DNA from: Catenulispora sp.
GTDB lineage: Bacteria; Actinomycetota; Actinomycetes; Streptomycetales; Catenulisporaceae
Reading direction: 5' to 3'
Assembly: GCA_013362315.1 (NCBI GenBank)
Contig: JABFWL010000285.1
Coordinates: 1 to 50,203, forward strand
DNA length: 50,203 nt
The notes under the pieces were generated by a model, which was not told the DNA's origin, did not search any database, and saw nothing but the letters and a program-made list of their open reading frames with translations. The position numbers and the translations under genes were made by a program. This document shows positions 43,810 through 50,203 of the stretch, piece by piece; position 1 is the stretch's first letter; each line of letters begins with the position of its first letter.

Positions 43810-44730
43810 TCAGGGATGCAGGACGATCTTCCCGTGCGTGTGCCGCTTCTCGACCTCGCGGTAGGCCTCGCGCACCTCCGCCAGCGGGAACGCCGCGGCG
43901 ATCGGGACCTCCAGCTCGCCGGCGTCGACCAGGGCCGCGAGTTCGGCCAGTACCGAAGCCTGTGCGGCGGCGGCGTTCCCCTCGAACTTCACGCCGTACT
44001 TCCCGACCGCGCCGAAGTCGACGATCGTGTCGATGCGCTGCGGCGCGACGCCCAGTTCCAGCGCCATCTCGACATACCCGTTGCCGAACGCGTCGATGAA
44101 CGCGTCGACCGTCCCGCCGCAGGCCTCCTGGATCCGCTCGGCGACCCCGGGACCGTACTCGACGGCCGTCACGCCATGACTGGCCAGCCAGTCGTGGTTG
44201 GCCTTGCTCGCCAGCCCGATCACGCGTGCCCCGGTGCGCCGTGCCAGCTGGACCGTGATGGAGCCGACCCCGCCCGCCGCGCCCGCGACCACGACCGCGT
44301 CGCCGGGACCCGGCGCCACGGCACGCACCGCCGCATAGGCCGTCGTACCGGCGACGTAGAGGCTCCCGGCGACATCCCACGGAACGCCGTCCGGCTTGCG
44401 GACAAGGTTGCCCGCCTCGACGATCACATACTCCGCGTGGCTGGCGCGCCGGTCGGTGAACCCGATGACCTCCTCACCCACGCTCCACCCGGACACTCCG
44501 TCGCCCAGCTCGGCCACGAGGCCGGTCAGGTCACTGCCCTGGCCACAGGGGAACGTCGCGGGGAAGATGGCATGCGCGACCCCCGTGCGGATCACCGCCT
44601 CCCCCGGATTGATCGCCGCGGCGACCACCTGCACCAGCACCTCTCCGGCCCCGGGCACCGGACGCGGCACCTCGACGACGTTCAGAACGTCGACGTCGCC
44701 GTACTCCTCGAATCGGACAGCCAACGGCAT
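43810..44730 (-). CDS. Zinc-free NADPH:quinone oxidoreductase-like (medium-chain dehydrogenase)
   Basis: 306 residues. GroES-like N-terminus (PGAGEVLVQVVAAAINPGE, GQGSDLTGLV), nucleotide loop AGAAGGVGSITVQLA and C-terminal FPLAEVREAYREVEKRHTHGKIVL. The catalytic and structural zinc Cys residues are missing, so it belongs with quinone/enone oxidoreductases. Members reduce activated double bonds, so it could serve as an enoyl reductase or tailor the product. ATG 44730 has GAGGAG upstream. Upstream lies cluster motif site 3, which makes it a plausible right-hand member. Confidence 0.82.
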   Translation of the reverse strand: MPLAVRFEEYGDVDVLNVVEVPRPVPGAGEVLVQVVAAAINPGEAVIRTGVAHAIFPATFPCGQGSDLTGLVAELGDGVSGWSVGEEVIGFTDRRASHAEYVIVEAGNLVRKPDGVPWDVAGSLYVAGTTAYAAVRAVAPGPGDAVVVAGAAGGVGSITVQLARRTGARVIGLASKANHDWLASHGVTAVEYGPGVAERIQEACGGTVDAFIDAFGNGYVEMALELGVAPQRIDTIVDFGAVGKYGVKFEGNAAAAQASVLAELAALVDAGELEVPIAAAFPLAEVREAYREVEKRHTHGKIVLHP

Positions 44731-46529
<1,799 letters not shown>

Positions 46530-46568
46530 GCGGGATCGGCCAGGCCTGAACCGGGCCATCGACGCCCC

Positions 46569-46607
46569 GACGGCGTGAGTGGGTACCCCCTGCTCACGCC
46601 GTCTTCA
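46569..46607 (+). terminator. Hairpin terminator after the esterase gene
   Basis: GACGGCGTGAG (46569-46579) pairs with CTCACGCCGTC (46593-46603) and is followed by TTCAATT. A classical intrinsic terminator shape. Confidence 0.75.
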
Positions 46608-46934
46608 ATTGCGCGTCTTTGGGGAACTTCGTTTCAAGCTGTTCGCTCGAAACTCTTGACTACGACCCGGTGTCAGCGGATCAGACCCTTGACGCCCCTG
46701 CCGAGTCATCCTATGTTAAGCACGTTCTCTCGCGGCTACGTCCGATTTCATCAGAATCTGATGGCGGCATCGGCGGGATTCATGGGGTGGATCCCGCCGC
46801 AGCGCCCACGAAGCGCACTCCGCGAAGGACATCAGGGCGAGTGTTGAATTTTGTTGCATCAGCTTGTGATGTCACCAACGGTGGTCGGCTGGACCTGAGT
46901 ACCGCACAGCAACCCTTTTCCTGAAGGAGAGCGT
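46608..46934 (+). promoter_or_regulatory. Upstream region of the GH5 gene with promoter
   Basis: No gene is seen. An imperfect inverted repeat GTTTCAAGC/GCTCGAAAC (46631-46639, 46645-46653; 8 of 9) could bind a regulator. TTGACG (46689-46694) and TATGTT (46712-46717), spaced 17 bp, are a good sigma-70-like promoter with a leader of about 210 nt. AAGGAGAG before ATG 46935 is the ribosome site. Confidence 0.55.
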
Positions 46935-48365
46935 ATGAAGATCCATCCACGCCGCTTCGCTCCAGTCGGTCTGGTGGTCGCGATGCTGTTGAGCTTGCTC
47001 GGCGTGCAGACGGCGACCGGCACCGCGGCGCACGCCGCCACCAACCAGTTCCACGGCGTGAACTGGGCCGACCCCAGCGACAACTTCGTCACCGGAAACC
47101 TGCAGCCGGTCGGCCTGTCCGATACCGACAGCTACAACACCGTCTACGCCAAGTCCACCGCGATCCTCAAGGGCTTCCAGGCCCTGGGCGCCAACACGGT
47201 GCGCATGCCGTTCAACCAGGCGACCGTGACGGGCAGCTGGTGGAACAGCTACACCGCCGCCTGGGACGCGGCCACGGCGCTGGGCATGAACGTCCTCGTC
47301 GTGCCCTGGCTGCAGAACGGTGTCATCGGCGACACCAACGCGTTCTACTCCATGTGGAACACCGTGATCACCAAGTACCAGAACAACAGCCGCGTGTACT
47401 TCGGCATCATGAACGAGCCCTGGGGCTACAGCGCCACCGACGAGGACAACATCGCGGCGGCCTGGGTGGCGCACTTCTCCCAGATACCCCGTGGCCGGAT
47501 CTTCGTGCCCGGCGCCTGGGAGGGCAACCTGTGCACCGTCGGCGCCGACTCGCGCCTGGACGGAACCGTGCTCTCGCTGCACGACTACACCCTCGGCGGC
47601 GAGACCCACCCCACCGAAGCCGACTGGATCACCAGCTTCGAGAACAACGTCTGCGGCTACGACAGCCGCGCCGTGCTCACCGAGTTCGGCGTCCCGATGA
47701 ACACCGGCGTGAACTACGACGGGCCCCGTGACGGCACCAACGACGTGTCCTTCCTCTACGCGCTCACCGACACCGTGCGCAAGCAGAGCATGGGCTCGAT
47801 CCTGTGGACGGGCGTGAAGTACGCCAGCGCGACCCAGGGCCCCGGCCCATGTGAGAACGCCTCTTGTGCGATCACCTCCTTGCAGGGCACTGCACCTAAC
47901 TACACACTCAGCCTCAACAACCAGTCCGGCCTCGACCGGCTGCAGTACGGCTGGGGCGGCACAGGCGGTGGGACCACCACCGGGCCGGTCCACGCGGTCG
48001 GCGCGGCCAAGTGCCTGGACGTGCCCGGCGCAGCGCAAACCAACGGCACCGTGACGCAGATATGGGACTGCAACAGCGGCAGCAACCAGACCTGGACCCA
48101 CACCGCGAGCAACCAGCTCACGGTCTACGGCGGCGCCAAGTGCCTGGACGCCACCAACAACCAGACGACCGCCGGCACACCGGTGGAGATCTGGGACTGC
48201 AACGGCGGCGCCAACCAGCAATGGATCCTCAACGCCAACGGCACGATCACCGGTGCGCAGTCAGGACTCTGCCTCGACGTGACCGGAGGCTCCACCGCCG
48301 ACGGCGCCAAGATCGAGCTGTGGAGCTGCACGGGGCAAAGCAACCAACAGTGGAAGCTCGGCTGA
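46935..48365 (+). CDS. Secreted GH5-family glycoside hydrolase with ricin-B lectin domain
   Basis: 476 residues. Signal peptide (1-35, ending AHA-A). A GH5 (beta/alpha)8 barrel at about 36-335 with acid/base Glu161 (GIMNEPWG) and nucleophile Glu250 (VLTEFGVP); LGANTVRMPFN and SLHDY are further family marks. A Gly/Thr linker leads to a ricin-B/CBM13 domain (about 350-476) with NQTW, NQQWIL and NQQWKL repeats, very like that of the esterase upstream. Probably an endoglucanase or mannanase acting on plant cell wall; subfamily not resolved. Confidence 0.92.
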   Translation: MKIHPRRFAPVGLVVAMLLSLLGVQTATGTAAHAATNQFHGVNWADPSDNFVTGNLQPVGLSDTDSYNTVYAKSTAILKGFQALGANTVRMPFNQATVTGSWWNSYTAAWDAATALGMNVLVVPWLQNGVIGDTNAFYSMWNTVITKYQNNSRVYFGIMNEPWGYSATDEDNIAAAWVAHFSQIPRGRIFVPGAWEGNLCTVGADSRLDGTVLSLHDYTLGGETHPTEADWITSFENNVCGYDSRAVLTEFGVPMNTGVNYDGPRDGTNDVSFLYALTDTVRKQSMGSILWTGVKYASATQGPGPCENASCAITSLQGTAPNYTLSLNNQSGLDRLQYGWGGTGGGTTTGPVHAVGAAKCLDVPGAAQTNGTVTQIWDCNSGSNQTWTHTASNQLTVYGGAKCLDATNNQTTAGTPVEIWDCNGGANQQWILNANGTITGAQSGLCLDVTGGSTADGAKIELWSCTGQSNQQWKLG

Positions 48366-48380
48366 CGGCACCACCTCGGC

Positions 48381-48446
48381 AGCGGAGCCGGTTCGACCGG
48401 GCACATCCTGATCCGCTCGACAGTGCCCGTCGAACCGCTCCGCGCT
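48381..48446 (+). terminator. Long imperfect hairpin after the GH5 gene
   Basis: Arms at 48381-48404 and 48423-48446 pair over about 22 bp with small bulges (GGTTCGAC-GGGCAC against GTGCCC-GTCGAACC). It probably ends the GH5 transcript. Confidence 0.65.
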
Positions 48447-48455
48447 GGAGGCAGC

Positions 48456-48620
48456 GTGAAGAAGTATGCCTTCGTGCTCAGCGTCGGGCTGGCGAGCATC
48501 GTCGGGCTGGCGGTGCCAGCGGGGGCGGTCCGTGCCGGCACCTCGGCGTCCGCCAGGACAGCCACCGAGGCGGCTACTAAGGCCGCCACTAGGGCGTCGG
48601 CCGGCGCCACGCGTCCTCAG
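48456..48620 (+). pseudogene. 5' fragment of a secreted-protein gene (signal peptide only)
   Basis: GTG 48456 follows GGAGGCAGC and encodes a convincing signal peptide (VKKYAFVLSVGLASIVGLAV, then PAGAVRAG). After about residue 27 the frame runs into low-complexity Ala/Thr/Arg/Ser sequence and then antisense to another fragment. The rest of the gene appears lost. The right end given is approximate. Alternatively a short secreted peptide. Confidence 0.4.
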
Positions 48621-48750
48621 CCGCCCTCAAGCTCCGCGATCGCCGCGCGCGCCAGGTCTGCGTCGGCGTCGGCCCGGGATTCGACGAACGCGGCGTACGC
48701 CTGCCGGTATCGAGTGAGTGCTTCGGCGCGGCCGCCTGTACGGATGCAGA
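48617..48750 (-). pseudogene. 3' fragment of a helical (TPR-like) protein gene
   Basis: The minus strand encodes GGRAEALTRYRQAYAAFVES and ADADLARAAIAELEGG before a stop at 48617, the style of a TPR-type C-terminus. The reading frame continues to 49015, but the upstream translation is Arg-rich and looks non-coding, so only the end of a gene seems to survive. Left-hand boundary of the homology is approximate. Confidence 0.4.
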
Positions 48751-48867
48751 CGTCGGCCGTTCTCGGAGTCGGCCATGTACGTCCTGGTGCGACGCGACGG
48801 GCGATGGTGGCTGGCCGCCGGCCAGAACACCCCGATGCGCCCCGGCGGTGCCGTCCAGGCCGCGTGA
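48751..48867 (+). pseudogene. 3' fragment of a SnoaL/DUF4440 (SgcJ/EcaC-like) protein gene
   Basis: In frame with 48775 the plus strand reads RPFSESAMYVLVRRDGRWWL, then AAGQNTP, and stops at 48867. This is the usual C-terminal end of SgcJ/EcaC-type NTF2-fold proteins. Upstream the frame is closed by a stop at 48715-48717 and shows no further similarity, so the first two thirds of the gene are missing. Confidence 0.5.
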
Positions 48868-48891
48868 GCCGGGCAATGGGCGTGGCGAAGG

Positions 48892-50121
48892 CTACCGCTC
48901 CCCCTTTGCGTCCGGCCGCTCTGCCGCGCTCGTCGCGGGTGGCACAGCCGCGCTCGCCGTGGGCGCACGAATAGCGCTGAGATATCGCAAGAGCTCTGCG
49001 ATTCCGAAGGTCCACGGCGGAAGGTCCTCGGCCGCCGCCACGGTGTTGATGAGCGTGCCGAGGTGGGTGCTTCGGATCTCTACGACGTCTCCGGTCTTGT
49101 GGGTGAAGCCCCGCCCGGGTTCGTCGCGGTCGGCGGTCGGGGCGAACAGGGTTCCGGTGTAGAGCGCGAATCCGTCGGGGTACTGGTGGTGGTCGCCGAT
49201 GGTGGCGGCTACGAGTTCTTCGAAGGGGCGGCTGATCCTTGCCAGGCTGTTGCGGCCTTCCAGGCGGTACCCGTCCGGCCCGGTCACGCGCAGCGTGATC
49301 TCCTCGGTCCGAAGGGTGTCGAGGGTGAAGCCCTCGTCGAAAAGCCGGATGAACGGGCCGAGCGCGCTGGAGGCGTTGTTGTCCTTAGCCTTGCCGAGCA
49401 GCAGCGCCGAGCGCCCCTCCACGTCCCGGAGGTTGACGTCGTTGCCCAGGGTCGCGCCGACCACGCCGCCGCGGGAGTCGACGACGAGGACGAGTTCGGG
49501 TTCGGGATTGTTCCAGGTCGACGCGCGCGGGATCCCGATCCCCTCCCCGAGCCCCACCGAGGACAGAACCGGCGCCTTGGTGAAGACTTCGGGATCGGGG
49601 CCGATTCCGACTTCGAGGTACTGCGACCACAGCCCCTGTTCTTGCAGCAGGGTCTTCGCCTTGAGAGCCGCTTCGGAGCCGGGGCGGACCGCTGAGAGGC
49701 TGCTGCCGAGAGCCTCGCTGATGAGCGCCCGGGTTTGCGCGGCCCGCTCTGCGTCCCCACCGGTGCGTTCCTCGATGACGCGTTCGATCAGGCTGTCGGC
49801 GAACGTGACGCCGCACGCCTTGACCACCTGCAGGTCGATCGGCGCGAGCAGACGAGGGCGCTTCCAGTCCCGGTCGAGGGACGCCTCGAGGATGTCGCTG
49901 GTCCGCCACCGGGGCGGGCCGTCGGCTTGTCTGAGGATGTCGACGTGATCGGGCCGCTCCAGCAGCTCAGACACGGTTCCGATACGCTCTGTCAGGTCGT
50001 GCACGTCGTCACCGCGGACGGCGACGACGCGGGGGCCTTTGAGGGTCGGCTCCCAGACCCGGCCGACCAGGAGTGCCTGTTCGCCATCGTCGGGCAGGAG
50101 CGCGAGGGTGTCCGTCGTCAT
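48892..50121 (-). CDS. Fumarylacetoacetate hydrolase (FAH) family protein
   Basis: 409 residues from ATG 50121 (AAGGAAT upstream; ATG 50157 would add 12). An N-terminal domain (about 1-95) precedes the FAH fold. NNPEPELVLVVDSRG holds the Glu-x-Glu metal ligands, GNDVNLRDVEGRSALLLGKAKD is the conserved metal/substrate loop, and FTHKTGDVVEIRSTHLGTLINTV is the C-terminal family signature. Relatives of this length hydrolyse or dehydrate 2-keto-3-deoxy sugar acids, for example in L-arabinose breakdown. That would suit the plant-polymer genes next door, but it is inference. Confidence 0.85.
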   Translation of the reverse strand: MTTDTLALLPDDGEQALLVGRVWEPTLKGPRVVAVRGDDVHDLTERIGTVSELLERPDHVDILRQADGPPRWRTSDILEASLDRDWKRPRLLAPIDLQVVKACGVTFADSLIERVIEERTGGDAERAAQTRALISEALGSSLSAVRPGSEAALKAKTLLQEQGLWSQYLEVGIGPDPEVFTKAPVLSSVGLGEGIGIPRASTWNNPEPELVLVVDSRGGVVGATLGNDVNLRDVEGRSALLLGKAKDNNASSALGPFIRLFDEGFTLDTLRTEEITLRVTGPDGYRLEGRNSLARISRPFEELVAATIGDHHQYPDGFALYTGTLFAPTADRDEPGRGFTHKTGDVVEIRSTHLGTLINTVAAAEDLPPWTFGIAELLRYLSAIRAPTASAAVPPATSAAERPDAKGER

Positions 50122-50203
50122 GATTCCTTGATCCCCGGCAATGGTGTCGTCAGTCAAGCCTGGTCGAATTCCGCTTCACGACGAACACCCGCGACGAACA
50201 CCC

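Noticed and set aside
46575-46847. Short open frames between the esterase and the GH5 gene
   Set aside because: They overlap a terminator hairpin and a good promoter, and their translations show no domain or signal peptide.

Overview
The window is very GC-rich and densely coded, with many GTG/TTG starts, start codons that overlap the previous stop (ATGA, GTGA, TGATG), a DtxR/IdeR-type iron box and secreted ricin-lectin hydrolases. All of this points to a filamentous actinomycete chromosome (Streptomyces/Catenulispora-like; the genus is a guess).

Layout. (1) 0.1-4.1 kb: a secreted cell-wall-binding-repeat protein, a DUF1707 protein and a membrane-anchored pseudokinase that lacks the whole kinase N-lobe. 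(2) 4.1-8.2 kb: an iron-siderophore ABC importer (two FecCD permeases, an ATPase, a lipoprotein) behind a 19-bp iron box, followed by a MarR regulator. (3) 8.9-16.6 kb: nitrogen scavenging, with a cytosolic AmiC/FmdD-like amide or urea sensor, an NCS1 permease with an unusual Cys-rich tail, and a complete ureABCFGD operon preceded by a tandemly repeated leader. (4) 16.6-44.8 kb: a large biosynthetic gene cluster, described below. (5) 44.8-48.4 kb: two secreted plant-polymer hydrolases (SGNH esterase and GH5 glycosidase, both with ricin-B lectin domains), the first preceded by LacI-like palindromes. (6) 48.4-50.1 kb: gene debris, then a fumarylacetoacetase-family enzyme.

The cluster is the main discovery. 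Its core is a minimal highly reducing type II PKS: KS, a chain-length-factor-like partner, ACP, KR, and two hotdog dehydratases. Beside it stand an NRPS (C-A-T), a KS-T-TE protein that looks like a cis-AT module whose AT has been removed, and a free-standing acyltransferase. A 4-hydroxyphenylglycine (Hpg) supply cassette (prephenate dehydrogenase, HmaS, HpgT) lies in one operon with an aromatic-amino-acid-type PLP decarboxylase, a PhyH oxygenase and two small dimeric alpha/beta-barrel proteins. MMPL and MFS exporters, a TetR regulator, a degenerate FolD paralogue, a recombinase-like protein without a catalytic domain and two HXXEE membrane proteins complete it. A motif of the form GGGGTTCsTAyTCAC recurs in just three places that I found: the left edge, the central divergent promoter and the right edge of the cluster. 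This independently supports its limits.

A working model (inference): the type II system builds a polyenoyl chain, the NRPS links it to an amino acid, KS-T-TE adds one malonyl unit with help from the free AT and releases the product, and the Hpg/decarboxylase/oxygenase genes supply or modify an aromatic amine part. I cannot match this combination to a known product from memory.
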